Source: Lachnospiraceae bacterium (GTDB taxonomy: Bacteria; Bacillota; Clostridia; Lachnospirales; Lachnospiraceae). From it: a stretch of 37,711 bases of DNA. The position numbers were made by a program, and so were the translations under genes. The notes below the pieces were generated by a model, which made no database searches, was not told the origin of the DNA, and worked only from the letters and a program-made list of their open reading frames with translations. The stretch spans positions 1-37,711 of the forward strand of contig JAFZLD010000020.1 of assembly GCA_017553505.1 (NCBI GenBank), written 5' to 3'. Shown here in pieces: positions 1-7,113 of the stretch. Within the stretch, counting starts at the first letter, position 1. Each line of letters begins with the position of its first letter.

Positions 1-141
1 CTCCACCAACAAAGAAGAGACTAGCCTGAGCCAGTCTCTTTGTAAACCGGGATGCAACCTCCCGGAAGGTATTCACTTTCAACCCACTATGGCCTCAGGC
101 CGGAACGAGAGGGGTTGCATCTCGTTTTACAACTGAAGCGC
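1..141 (+). repeat. Terminal inverted repeat, left copy; candidate structured RNA
   Basis: These 141 bases are the exact reverse complement of 37571-37711; identity stops at base 142 (C against T). Four hairpins are visible: 15-22 with 33-40 (AAGAGACT/AGTCTCTT), 47-52 with 60-65 (CCGGGA/TCCCGG), 91-94 with 98-101 (GGCC/GGCC) and 104-110 with 120-126 (AACGAGA/TCTCGTT, then a short T run). The whole 7-base loop of hairpin 2 (TGCAACC, 53-59) is complementary to the loop of hairpin 4 (GGTTGCA, 113-119), and GCCTGAG (24-30) is complementary to CTCAGGC (94-100). The true repeat may extend outside the window. A structured RNA is inference; a small mobile element is an alternative. Confidence 0.85.
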
Positions 142-173
142 CGGGAATGGGCGCCGGTATGGAGGATACAGGG

Positions 174-1208
174 ATGAAACAGAATAATACGGGACGAATA
201 ATCGCGATGATTGTGCTGACAATAGCTTTTATCGCGTTGGTGTTTGGCTTTGCGTGCAGCCCTAAGAATACACGCAAGACCGAAGTGAATGCCAATGTTA
301 TCGTTGAGAACGGGGAAGCGACTTATCGCGGTTTCAGGGGCGAGTTTAATATCGCAAGAGCGGGTAAGTACGATATTCACGTTAACTGGTGGCCGGAGGA
401 TGATCCGGGCTTTATTTCGGGATTCGTGCTTTATGACCTTGACGGGTCGATTCTTTCTTTTTGCACCGGACAGAAAGTGCAGGCGGGTTTCTTGCCGATT
501 CGACTTGAAAAGGCTGAGTATAGATTTGAAATTAAAATCTTCGATAGCGAAGAAAGACTTAATGAGTTTTTGAACGATTGCGGGGAGGATTATACTTCTG
601 ACGGTGACGAGTTTACCGGCTACAGAGACGGACAGTGGCATGTAACTTATACGATAACGGCATCGCTGGCGACAAAGTGGATGCTTTTTATACTTGCAAT
701 CGGCTGCGTTATGTATGCGGTTTTGATGGCGCTCATAATCTTCAGAATGTGCCACGAAGGCAAGCCCGAATACGATGAGAGGCAGAAGCTTGTAAACGGC
801 AAGGCTTATGAGTACGGTTTCTATACTATGCTGGTTTTAAGCGTTATTTATGTTCTTGCGTGGTTCATGGGGATTGCGGACGAGTTTCTTTCGCCTGGAG
901 TGGCTGTGATGCTTATAACGCTTATTGTGGCCGCAGTGGTAGGTATTTATAATGTGCTAAACGACGGTTATATTGCGGTCAATGCTTATGAAGTGCGCGT
1001 GATTGCAGCGCTTTCGGCGATTCTGGCTGTTAACGTTCTGGCTACGATAGGCGGCATCAGAACCGGCAGCCTGATTAAAGACGGCAAGCTTGGAATCTCG
1101 TCGGTAAATGCTTTCTGCGGGCTCTTGATGCTGGCACTTATAGTGGCGATTGTCATCAGAAAAGCACGTAACAAAAAGGAGGATGACGATGAAGAACTTG
1201 AGGCTTAA
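174..1208 (+). CDS. Six-helix membrane protein with DERQ motif, partner of Xre regulator
   Basis: Predicted 344-residue membrane protein of unknown function. The ATG at 174 is chosen because GGAGG (161-165) lies 8 bases upstream; an ATG at 147 has no such site. One helix is at about residues 9-27, followed by a soluble beta-rich segment to about 165, then five more hydrophobic helices. Between helices 2 and 3 is the sequence YDERQKLVNGKAYEYGF; this DERQ-type motif is common in small Firmicutes membrane proteins encoded beside Xre regulators. The C-terminus is charged (EDDDEELEA). The last 20 bases overlap the next gene, so the two are translationally coupled. The promoter must lie in or before the terminal repeat, since only 32 bases separate the two. 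Role inferred only from context. Confidence 0.75.
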   Translation: MKQNNTGRIIAMIVLTIAFIALVFGFACSPKNTRKTEVNANVIVENGEATYRGFRGEFNIARAGKYDIHVNWWPEDDPGFISGFVLYDLDGSILSFCTGQKVQAGFLPIRLEKAEYRFEIKIFDSEERLNEFLNDCGEDYTSDGDEFTGYRDGQWHVTYTITASLATKWMLFILAIGCVMYAVLMALIIFRMCHEGKPEYDERQKLVNGKAYEYGFYTMLVLSVIYVLAWFMGIADEFLSPGVAVMLITLIVAAVVGIYNVLNDGYIAVNAYEVRVIAALSAILAVNVLATIGGIRTGSLIKDGKLGISSVNAFCGLLMLALIVAIVIRKARNKKEDDDEELEA

Positions 1209-1383
1209 ATCCGCCAGAGCCGCCAAGGACATGTCGCAGGAAGACCTGGCCAAGGCATGCGGCGTGACCCGTCAGACCATCAATGCCATAGAAAAGGGCG
1301 ACTACAATCCGACAATCAACCTCTGCATTGCAATATGCAGGGTGCTTGATAAGACTCTTGATGAATTATTCTGGGAAGATTAA
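1189..1383 (+). CDS. Small Xre-family transcriptional regulator
   Basis: A 64-residue protein that is almost entirely a helix-turn-helix of the Xre/Cro type: MSQEDLAKACGVTRQTINAIE at about residues 14-34, then NPTINLCIAICRVLDKTLDELFW. This compact form is typical of Firmicutes regulators that act as repressors of an adjacent membrane-protein gene. Start at 1189 is supported by AAAGGAGG (1176-1182) 6 bases upstream. The gene begins inside the 3' end of the preceding membrane-protein gene. No effector domain is present, so it probably autoregulates the pair by binding DNA as a dimer; its ligand is unknown. Confidence 0.88.
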   Translation: MKNLRLKSARAAKDMSQEDLAKACGVTRQTINAIEKGDYNPTINLCIAICRVLDKTLDELFWED

Positions 1384-1424
1384 GAATCTTAAGAATAAAA
1401 TAATCTATTAATCCCTTGCGATTA

Positions 1425-1433
1425 TGTTATAAT
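1425..1433 (+). promoter_or_regulatory. Extended -10 promoter for 1488 gene
   Basis: TGTTATAAT (extended -10: TG, one base, TATAAT) sits about 55 bases before the start of the small membrane protein gene. No clear -35 element is seen. Confidence 0.5.
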
Positions 1434-1487
1434 AGCAACGGTGCGGGGCAATACGGCACAATATAATGATTAATGGGAGATTACATC

Positions 1488-1793
1488 ATGACAGAAGACA
1501 TTGCGAAGTTAAGAAGAAGCGTTAGGGTTAACAGGATTCTTATTTTAATTATGCTTTTACTGTTTGTGTTGATTATCGGAGGAATGGCCGTTGTGGGCTT
1601 ATATGCATACAAGCTTTCTCAGCAGATGATACCGGTTACAAGAAAGTTCATGGAGATAGACTGGACGTGGATTTCTGACCAGATTTCCAGAGCGGATATT
1701 GCCGATATGAGCGACAAGGTTAAGGCTATGGAGGCCAATCTTGCTTCTCTTAAGGAGTCGGTAGAAGCAATTGCGGCATCACTTCCCCACTAA
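1488..1793 (+). CDS. Small single-pass membrane protein with coiled coil
   Basis: Predicted 101-residue protein of unrecognised family. A short basic N-terminus (KLRRSVRVNR) is followed by one hydrophobic helix at about residues 16-38 and then an amphipathic, probably coiled-coil segment (about 60-98) with heptad-like spacing. Orientation is probably cytoplasmic N-terminus with the coil outside. Start at 1488 is preferred over an in-frame ATG at 1473 because GGGAGA (1475-1480) lies 7 bases upstream. It appears to be a single-gene unit with its own extended -10 promoter. Function unknown; the layout resembles small division or envelope scaffolding proteins, but that is only a shape resemblance. 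Confidence 0.7.
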   Translation: MTEDIAKLRRSVRVNRILILIMLLLFVLIIGGMAVVGLYAYKLSQQMIPVTRKFMEIDWTWISDQISRADIADMSDKVKAMEANLASLKESVEAIAASLPH

Positions 1794-1828
1794 TTTCAGA
1801 AAATAAAGGAAAAACGGCCTTTTTGATG

Positions 1829-1857
1829 TTGACATAAGGATTTTTGTATGTTACATT
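1829..1857 (+). promoter_or_regulatory. Sigma-70 type promoter for the dap operon
   Basis: TTGACA (1829-1834), a 17-base spacer, and TACATT (1852-1857). Transcription would begin near 1864, just before the lysine riboswitch. Confidence 0.75.
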
Positions 1858-1870
1858 CTCAACAAGTAAA

Positions 1871-2050
1871 TAAGAGCACGGTAGAGGTCGCGCTTTGCAA
1901 GAGTAATCGATTTGATGTGTCGGACACATACGATAATCGATGAAAGGGTACGGCGCCGAAGGAACGGATATACCGAGTATCCGGGTCCTGGGCATACATT
2001 TAAGAGGTGTATGACTGTCATCCCGTAAGGGATGGGGAGCTATCAAGTTT
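1871..2050 (+). ncRNA. Lysine riboswitch (L-box)
   Basis: The leader contains the conserved L-box segments in order: GTAGAGGTCGCG (1881-1892), AAGAGTAA (1899-1906), GAAAGGGTACGGCGCCGAAGG (about 1941-1961), the CTGGG segment (about 1988-1992), GACTGTC (about 2014-2020) and GGGGAGCTATC (2035-2045). GGTAG (1880-1885 region) can pair with CTATC (2041-2045) to close stem P1. Binding lysine is known to favour premature termination in this class; a terminator follows at 2064-2098. It controls dapA, dapB and probably hisA. The 370-base gap before dapA is fully accounted for by the promoter, this aptamer and the terminator. Confidence 0.93.
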
Positions 2051-2063
2051 TATGAGTTTAAGC

Positions 2064-2098
2064 GACCGACCGTTTTTTTGACGTTCGGTCTTTTTTTT
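2064..2098 (+). terminator. Riboswitch-controlled intrinsic terminator
   Basis: GACCGA (2064-2069) pairs with TCGGTC (2085-2090), followed by eight T residues (2091-2098), between the lysine aptamer and dapA. It is the expression platform of the riboswitch. Confidence 0.85.
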
Positions 2099-2163
2099 AC
2101 AGAATTACCGTGTGCTTAGTACTTTCAATCGCGAGGCATCGCACACACTAAGGAGGACAATTT

Positions 2164-3099
2164 ATGCACACACCTATTTTTACCGGCGCGGCTGTAGCGC
2201 TCGTAACCCCTATGAATTCCGACGGTTCGGTGAATTACGATAAGCTTGCGGAACTTATCGAGTTTCAGATTAACGGCGGAACCGATGCAATCGTAGCCTG
2301 CGGTACTACCGGCGAGGCTTCAACCCTTACTCACGAGGAACATATCAATGTAATTCGTTACACGGTTGAGAAGGTTAATAAGAGAGTACCCGTCATTGCA
2401 GGTACCGGTTCCAACAGCACCGAGACCGCTATTTATCTTTCCGTAGAAGCGGAGAAAGCAGGAGCAGATGCGCTTTTACTCGTAACACCTTATTACAACA
2501 AGGCTACCCAGAAGGGTTTAGTTGAGCACTTTGTTAAGACTGCGGAAGCTGTTAAGATTCCCGCTATTCTTTATAACGTACCTTCCAGAACCGGCTGCAA
2601 CATCTTACCCGCTACGGTCAAAGAAATCGCGCGCAGAGCAAGTAACGTAGTTGCAATCAAGGAAGCAAGCGGCAACATTTCCCAGGTAGCAGAACTTGCA
2701 TCCATTATGGACGAGAACTTCGCTATTTACTCGGGTAATGACGATCAGATCGTGCCCCTTCTTTCGCTGGGAGGAATCGGCGTAATTTCCGTCCTTTCGA
2801 ACGTAGCGCCCAAGGAAACTCATGACATCGTAGCTTCCTACTTAGACGGCGATGTTAAGAAGAGCACAAAACTTCAGCTTGAAGCAATCGACCTTATAAA
2901 GAGCCTCTTTATCGAGGTTAATCCTATCCCTGTTAAGACAGCCCTTAACCTTATGGGCATGAATGCGGGTCCCCTTCGCCTTCCTCTTACCGAGATGGAC
3001 GGAGCGAACGTTGAGAAGCTTAAAAAGTCTCTTATCGATTACGGCATTTCACTTAAGTGCAATCAGGTTATCTGCATGAACGACTTAACAAGAGACTAA
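2164..3099 (+). CDS. dapA: 4-hydroxy-tetrahydrodipicolinate synthase
   Basis: Condenses pyruvate with aspartate semialdehyde, the first committed step of the diaminopimelate/lysine pathway in the cytoplasm. Class I aldolase TIM barrel of the DHDPS/NAL family. Visible motifs: GTTGE at residues 47-51, the catalytic tyrosine in YNVPSRTG (Y137) with R142, and the Schiff-base lysine in VVAIKEASG (K166). At 311 residues it is slightly longer than the usual 290-300, with an extra tail ending [17 protein letters not shown] lies 6 bases before the ATG. It is the first gene after a lysine riboswitch, which agrees with feedback control by the end product. dapB follows after 12 bases. Confidence 0.97.
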   Translation: MHTPIFTGAAVALVTPMNSDGSVNYDKLAELIEFQINGGTDAIVACGTTGEASTLTHEEHINVIRYTVEKVNKRVPVIAGTGSNSTETAIYLSVEAEKAGADALLLVTPYYNKATQKGLVEHFVKTAEAVKIPAILYNVPSRTGCNILPATVKEIARRASNVVAIKEASGNISQVAELASIMDENFAIYSGNDDQIVPLLSLGGIGVISVLSNVAPKETHDIVASYLDGDVKKSTKLQLEAIDLIKSLFIEVNPIPVKTALNLMGMNAGPLRLPLTEMDGANVEKLKKSLIDYGISLKCNQVICMNDLTRD

Positions 3100-3111
3100 G
3101 GGGTGAATTAC

Positions 3112-3870
3112 ATGACAAGAATTATTATGCACGGCTGCAACGGCAAGATGGGTCAGGTTATTACGGGCATCTGCAATAACGACCCCGATTGCGAGATTGT
3201 TGCAGGCATCGATATATCAGACCATATCAAAACCAACAATTATCCGGTGTTCAGCAACATTAACGAATGCACGGTTGAGGCCGACGTTGTAGTGGATTTT
3301 GCATCCGCTAAGGCCGTCGACGGGCTCCTCGACTGGTGTAAAATTAAAAAAGTTCCGCTTGTATTGTGTACAACAGGACTTTCTGATGAACAGGTTAATA
3401 AAGTTATGGTATACTCTAAAGAGGTGGCTATATTACGCTCTGCCAATATGTCTCTTGGCATCAACATGTTGCTTAAGGAGCTTAAGAATGTGGCAAGCAT
3501 ACTGGCACCTTCGGGCTTCGACATCGAGATAGTCGAGAAGCATCACAATCAGAAGGTGGATGCACCTTCCGGAACCGCACTCGCCCTTGCGGATTCCATC
3601 AATGATTCACTTGGTAATGAGTATCATTACGTTTATGACCGTTCCTCGGTAAGACAGAAGAGAGATGCCAAGGAGATAGGCATTTCCGCAGTACGAGGCG
3701 GTAGCATAGTTGGGGAGCACGAAGTTATTTTTGCGGGACCGGACGAAGTGATTACAATCACTCACACGGCTTATTCCAAGGCGCTTTTTGCCAACGGAGC
3801 CGTTCAGGCCGCGAAGTACTTAAAGGGTAAGCCCGCAGGCCTCTACGATATGTCGGGGGTTATCGGCTGA
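3112..3870 (+). CDS. dapB: 4-hydroxy-tetrahydrodipicolinate reductase
   Basis: Reduces the DapA product to tetrahydrodipicolinate with NAD(P)H. The N-terminal Rossmann fold shows HGCNGKMGQ (residues 7-15). The catalytic signature EKHHNQKVDAPSGTA (142-156) carries the conserved histidines and the lysine. Its 252 residues match the family. The ATG at 3112 is chosen, with AAGGGGTG 6 bases upstream, over an in-frame GTG at 3103. Second gene of the lysine-riboswitch operon. Confidence 0.97.
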   Translation: MTRIIMHGCNGKMGQVITGICNNDPDCEIVAGIDISDHIKTNNYPVFSNINECTVEADVVVDFASAKAVDGLLDWCKIKKVPLVLCTTGLSDEQVNKVMVYSKEVAILRSANMSLGINMLLKELKNVASILAPSGFDIEIVEKHHNQKVDAPSGTALALADSINDSLGNEYHYVYDRSSVRQKRDAKEIGISAVRGGSIVGEHEVIFAGPDEVITITHTAYSKALFANGAVQAAKYLKGKPAGLYDMSGVIG

Positions 3871-3888
3871 GCCTAAAGAGGAGAACAT

Positions 3889-4671
3889 ATGAAATTCAGA
3901 CCTTGTATCGATATTCACAACGGAGTGGTTAAGCAGATTGTAGGCGGAAGCTTAAAAGGCGACGGCGATATTGCCGACGAGAATTTCGTATCCGCACACG
4001 ACAGCGCGTGGTTTGCGAGGATGTTTAAGAAAGACGGCATCGAAGGCGCTCATGTGGTACTTCTTAACAGCAAGGACTCCAAGTTCTATCATGCATCGAG
4101 AGAAGAAGCGCTTAAGGCTATCAAGGCCTATCCCGGCGGTCTTCAGGTGGGTGGCGGCGTTAATGCCATGAATGCTCCTTCATATATTGAGGCAGGTGCG
4201 AGCCATGTTATCGTTACGAGTTATGTATTTAAGGACGGAGAGATTCTTTTTGACAATCTTAAAGCCTTAAGATATGCGGTAGGTGCCGACCATGTGGTAC
4301 TTGACTTAAGCGCAAGAACACTTAACGGCGACTATTACGTAGTTACCGACAGATGGCAGAAGTTCACCAATGTACGCGTTACTCCCGCGGTATTCGAGCA
4401 TTTGAGCGAGTACTGTGACGAGTTCTTAATTCACGGTGTTGACGTGGAAGGTATGCGTCACGGTATCGATGAGAAGCTTATAAGAATCTTAGGCGATGCG
4501 ACGAAGAGTATACAGAAGCCCATCACCTATGCCGGCGGTATCAATACTTTCAAGGATATCGAGCAGCTTGAATTCTTAACCGATTCACGCATTAATTTCA
4601 CCGTAGGAAGCGGCCTAGATCTTTACGGAGGCAACATTCCTTACAGAGAGCTTGTAAAGCTTTATAAGTAA
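3889..4671 (+). CDS. hisA: Eukaryotic-type HisA (ProFAR isomerase)
   Basis: Predicted phosphoribosylformimino-5-aminoimidazole carboxamide ribotide isomerase, fourth step of histidine synthesis. It is the type seen in yeast HIS6, not the ordinary bacterial HisA: PCIDIHNGVVKQIVGG (5-20), LQVGGGVN (85-92), VIVTSYVF, FLIHGVDVEG and GSGLDLYGGN match that lineage, and the length (260) fits. Catalytic aspartates are probably D8 (CIDIHNG) and D139 (VLDLS). GAGGAGAAC precedes the ATG. Only 18 bases separate it from dapB, with no terminator or promoter seen, so it probably shares the lysine-riboswitch transcript. Pairing a histidine gene with dap genes is unusual. Confidence 0.9.
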   Translation: MKFRPCIDIHNGVVKQIVGGSLKGDGDIADENFVSAHDSAWFARMFKKDGIEGAHVVLLNSKDSKFYHASREEALKAIKAYPGGLQVGGGVNAMNAPSYIEAGASHVIVTSYVFKDGEILFDNLKALRYAVGADHVVLDLSARTLNGDYYVVTDRWQKFTNVRVTPAVFEHLSEYCDEFLIHGVDVEGMRHGIDEKLIRILGDATKSIQKPITYAGGINTFKDIEQLEFLTDSRINFTVGSGLDLYGGNIPYRELVKLYK

Positions 4672-4707
4672 TTGGTTAACATAACATATTCATAAGACAA
4701 AACGAAA

Positions 4708-4732
4708 GGAGCTTCGAATTATTCGAAGCTCC
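4708..4732 (-). terminator. Intrinsic terminator for the cold-shock gene
   Basis: Perfect 11-bp stem GGAGCTTCGAA/TTCGAAGCTCC with a 3-base loop. A T-rich run (TTTCGTTTTG) follows on the minus strand, so it best serves the minus-strand cold-shock gene; it could also stop the hisA transcript. Confidence 0.7.
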
Positions 4733-4855
4733 TCGTGTACTCATTAGGATTCCCCTCACTTAAATCAAAAAACAGTATTGCTAATTCTAAATATGATATA
4801 TAAAGAAAAGGCACATCGTGTAGCTGATTAAGTGTATAAGATGTTAGTACTTATC

Positions 4856-5056
4856 TTATAACTTTGTTACGTTAACTGCCTGAGGTCCCTTGGTGCCGTC
4901 AACTACGTCGAACTCAACAGCTGCGCCCTCTTCGAGAGACTTGAAGCCTTCCATGTTAAGTCCTGAGTAGTGTACGAATACATCCTTACCTGACTCGTCG
5001 CAGATGAAACCGTAACCCTTCTGGTTGTTGAACCACTTTACTGTACCTTTGTTCAT
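4856..5056 (-). CDS. Cold-shock protein (CspA family)
   Basis: A 66-residue single-domain OB-fold RNA chaperone. RNP1 (KGYGFI) and RNP2 (VFVHYS) are intact, preceded by the usual GTVKWFN start; the end reads [11 protein letters not shown]. Length and sequence are typical of Firmicutes Csp proteins. The start at 5056 is set by GGAGGTA 6 bases upstream; a longer in-frame reading to 5173 would run through the promoter region and is rejected. It has its own promoter and a leader with a small hairpin, and is transcribed away from the M23-bactofilin operon. Confidence 0.95.
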   Translation of the reverse strand: MNKGTVKWFNNQKGYGFICDESGKDVFVHYSGLNMEGFKSLEEGAAVEFDVVDGTKGPQAVNVTKL

Positions 5057-5100
5057 TACAGATACCTCCAAAAATATATATGTTGCCTCGCAACAAATTA

Positions 5101-5129
5101 AGAATATCACATCGCTTTTTAAAAGTAAA
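5101..5129 (-). promoter_or_regulatory. Promoter of cold-shock gene
   Basis: On the minus strand, TTTACT (5129-5124), 17-base spacer, TATTCT (5106-5101). The short leader contains a hairpin TGTTGC-CTC-GCAACA at 5081-5095. Confidence 0.5.
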
Positions 5130-5195
5130 GCGCTGAAACAAATTTTTATAAACTCTTTAGCAAGATGGGGCAAATCGTGTGAATTGCAATAAAAT

Positions 5196-5224
5196 TTGCC
5201 ATTTTCTAAATATTTTGTTAAAAT
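5196..5224 (+). promoter_or_regulatory. Promoter of M23-bactofilin operon
   Basis: TTGCCA (5196-5201), 17-base spacer, TAAAAT (5219-5224). The start codon of the next gene is at 5273. Confidence 0.65.
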
Positions 5225-5272
5225 GTGTAAGATTAGTGTGGAAGATGCATTCTTTTTCCACCGGAGTTATGC

Positions 5273-6073
5273 ATGATCAGAAAGAAACGTAAGATTAGAA
5301 AACATTATACAATAGCGGTAACCTCCGACTATTCTGTAGACAAGACCAAGTTCTATCGCTCGCGGTTTAACATCTTTAAATTGTCGGTATGGACGATGGT
5401 GATTGTGCTTATTCTCGGAGTGGGACTCATGGCTTTTGAACTCTATGAGGTTAACAACATGGAGTCTAAGCTGGCAGTTCTTAGGGATATTATCAACGAG
5501 CAGGACGAGATTATCGACACACTGGGCAATGAGAAGGCCGAGCTTTCTTCCCAGAACCAGATCCTTAACAACACCGTAGCCATGGCATTAAGAGAGAAGG
5601 AAAAAGAGGAAGAGGAAAGCGCAGCGCGCCACATTCCTTCCGCATTCCCTCTTACAGGCTCCGCCAACATCAGGGACATTTCCGTTATGGACGAGCCGGA
5701 GGAAGAGCTTGCAGGCTACTTTAACTATGACGCAGGTGACAAGTACAACGCCGGCGGCAACAAAGCGGTTGAAGAGAATCCCATCACCGTCTTTGAAATG
5801 TCCTCGATTTCGGACGTTGTAGCCACTGCAGAGGGTACCGTTACAGCCATTACGGACGATGAGATATTTACAAGATGTATCACCATCGACCACGGCAATG
5901 GATATGTAACCATTTATCGTAACAATTCTGACCCCAAGGTAACTGTGGGGGATGAAGTGGTCAGAGGCGCCATTTTATACGTAGGCGGTGAAGACAACAT
6001 ATATTTGGGATATCAGATTACCTACAACGGTGAGTATCTCGATCCCATGGATGTTATAGACATAGACGGCTAG
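5273..6073 (+). CDS. Membrane-anchored degenerate LytM/M23 protein
   Basis: A 266-residue bitopic membrane protein. A basic cytoplasmic N-terminus (residues 1-35) precedes a single helix (about 36-56), a coiled coil (about 60-117), a low-complexity linker and a C-terminal M23/LytM-like barrel (about 180-262). The fold signature DHGNGYVTIY is clear, but the zinc and catalytic histidines are absent: where active enzymes read YAHL and HLHFE, this one reads YRNN and YLGYQI. It is therefore probably a pseudo-enzyme, perhaps an activator or scaffold for real hydrolases. The bactofilin gene follows after 50 bases and shares the transcript; M23-bactofilin pairing is known in bacterial cell-shape modules. 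Confidence 0.85.
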   Translation: MIRKKRKIRKHYTIAVTSDYSVDKTKFYRSRFNIFKLSVWTMVIVLILGVGLMAFELYEVNNMESKLAVLRDIINEQDEIIDTLGNEKAELSSQNQILNNTVAMALREKEKEEEESAARHIPSAFPLTGSANIRDISVMDEPEEELAGYFNYDAGDKYNAGGNKAVEENPITVFEMSSISDVVATAEGTVTAITDDEIFTRCITIDHGNGYVTIYRNNSDPKVTVGDEVVRGAILYVGGEDNIYLGYQITYNGEYLDPMDVIDIDG

Positions 6074-6123
6074 TGGCGGACATTCCGACACTTCCCCACC
6101 GGAGTTTTTGAGGAGGAAAACTA

Positions 6124-6534
6124 ATGGGCAAGAAAGCAGATGAGTACATTGCAAGCAGGGTTAACAGCGTAATCGGTCGCGGCACCGAGTTCGAAGGCAC
6201 CATCCGCACCAAGGAAACCATCAGAGTCGAAGGCTTTGTAAAGGGCAACATCATTTCCGAAGGAACCGTAATCATCGGTAACGGCGGCAATGTAGACGGT
6301 AAGATTGAAGCCACCAACATTTTGGTAGGCGGCGAAGTTCACGGTGAGCTTTTTGCAAGCGAGAAGATTGAAGCCAATTCCAGCGGACGAATCTTCGGTA
6401 ACCTTCATACCAAAGGCCTCATAGTAGATGAGAAGGCTTTGTTCCAGGGTACCTGTGAGATGACCGGTCGCGAGGAATCCAAGGCAGAAAAAGAAGCTCC
6501 CAAGGAAACCGAGGAAGCCAAAGAAACTGCGTAA
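6124..6534 (+). CDS. Bactofilin
   Basis: Polymer-forming cytoskeletal protein of the bactofilin (DUF583) family, 136 residues. The central beta-helix domain spans about residues 17-115, with repeated G-x-I/V turns: GTEFEGTIRTKETIRVEGFV, then GNIISEGTVIIGNGGNVDG and IFGNLHTKGLIVDEKALFQG. The C-terminal tail is a charged, disordered run of E, K and A. GAGGAGGAAAA lies just before the ATG. It is cotranscribed with the membrane-anchored degenerate LytM protein, which suggests that the bactofilin filament positions peptidoglycan remodelling. No membrane segment is present. Confidence 0.95.
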   Translation: MGKKADEYIASRVNSVIGRGTEFEGTIRTKETIRVEGFVKGNIISEGTVIIGNGGNVDGKIEATNILVGGEVHGELFASEKIEANSSGRIFGNLHTKGLIVDEKALFQGTCEMTGREESKAEKEAPKETEEAKETA

Positions 6535-6569
6535 ATCATTTTGTAATTTACATATGGACAAAAATATAA

Positions 6570-6598
6570 GGGTAGCGTAAGCCGCTACCCCATTTTTG
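6570..6598 (+). terminator. Bidirectional terminator
   Basis: GGGTAGCG (6570-6577) pairs with CGCTACCC (6583-6590), followed by ATTTTTG. On the minus strand TTATATTTTTG follows, so it also serves the convergent yerC-like gene. Confidence 0.85.
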
Positions 6599-6607
6599 TG
6601 TCTTAAA

Positions 6608-6895
6608 TTACTTGTTCATACGAGCAAATACCATGTCATAACCGTCATTGCCGTAGTTGAGTGAACGGTTCACTCGGCTGATGGTGGCGGTCGATGCGCC
6701 GGTCTTCTCGGCAATTTCCATGTAGGTATTGCCTGCCTTAAGCATTGAAGCTACCTCGAAACGCTGTGACAGTGAAAGAAGCTCATTCACTGTGCAAAGA
6801 TCCTCGAAGAAGCTATAGCACTCCTCACGGTTCTTTAAGAGTAAGACGGCATCAAATAAATGATCGACGGCATCTGTCTTAATTTTTTTGTTCAT
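6608..6895 (-). CDS. YerC/YecD-type TrpR-related regulator
   Basis: A 95-residue all-helical DNA-binding protein of the TrpR/YerC/YecD family (TrpR-like fold). The recognition region is LSLSQRFEVASMLKAGNTYMEIAEKTGASTATISRVNRSLNYG (about 39-81), with the helix-turn-helix IAEKTGASTATISRVNRSL. In the family's better known members the ligand is tryptophan; for YerC the ligand and regulon are not established. GGAGG lies 9 bases before the ATG. It has its own promoter and is convergent with the bactofilin operon. Confidence 0.93.
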   Translation of the reverse strand: MNKKIKTDAVDHLFDAVLLLKNREECYSFFEDLCTVNELLSLSQRFEVASMLKAGNTYMEIAEKTGASTATISRVNRSLNYGNDGYDMVFARMNK

Positions 6896-6937
6896 TTATA
6901 ACAACCTCCTACGAGAAAAATTCCTTTACATGATAAA

Positions 6938-6966
6938 ATTTTACCATACTAAAGTTTTAAAGTAAA
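6938..6966 (-). promoter_or_regulatory. Promoter of yerC-like gene
   Basis: Minus strand: TTTACT (6966-6961), 17-base spacer, TAAAAT (6943-6938). Confidence 0.6.
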
Positions 6967-6993
6967 GATGTTTAAAAGAAACTTAACTTTTAC

Positions 6994-7022
6994 TTGTGAA
7001 GTGGTTTTGAATACCGTATAAT
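6994..7022 (+). promoter_or_regulatory. Promoter of DUF1836 gene
   Basis: TTGTGA (6994-6999), 17-base spacer, TATAAT (7017-7022). The roughly 80-base leader that follows can form two hairpins: GGGGGTAA with TTGCCCTC, and CCAC-A-TAGC with GCTA-A-GTGG. Confidence 0.65.
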
Positions 7023-7113
7023 CAAGCGTAGGGGGTAAGACATTAGGTATTGCCCTCCACATAGCGATAACGATAAGCTGCTAAGTGGTTTATTGTATTC
7101 GAGGATGAAGAAG

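Noticed and set aside
1750-2046. 98-residue minus-strand reading frame across the dap leader
   Set aside because: It is the complement of the lysine riboswitch, whose conserved elements explain the sequence.
4856-5173. Longer, 105-residue version of the cold-shock protein
   Set aside because: The extra part covers the promoter and leader; the 66-residue form has the ribosome site and standard length.
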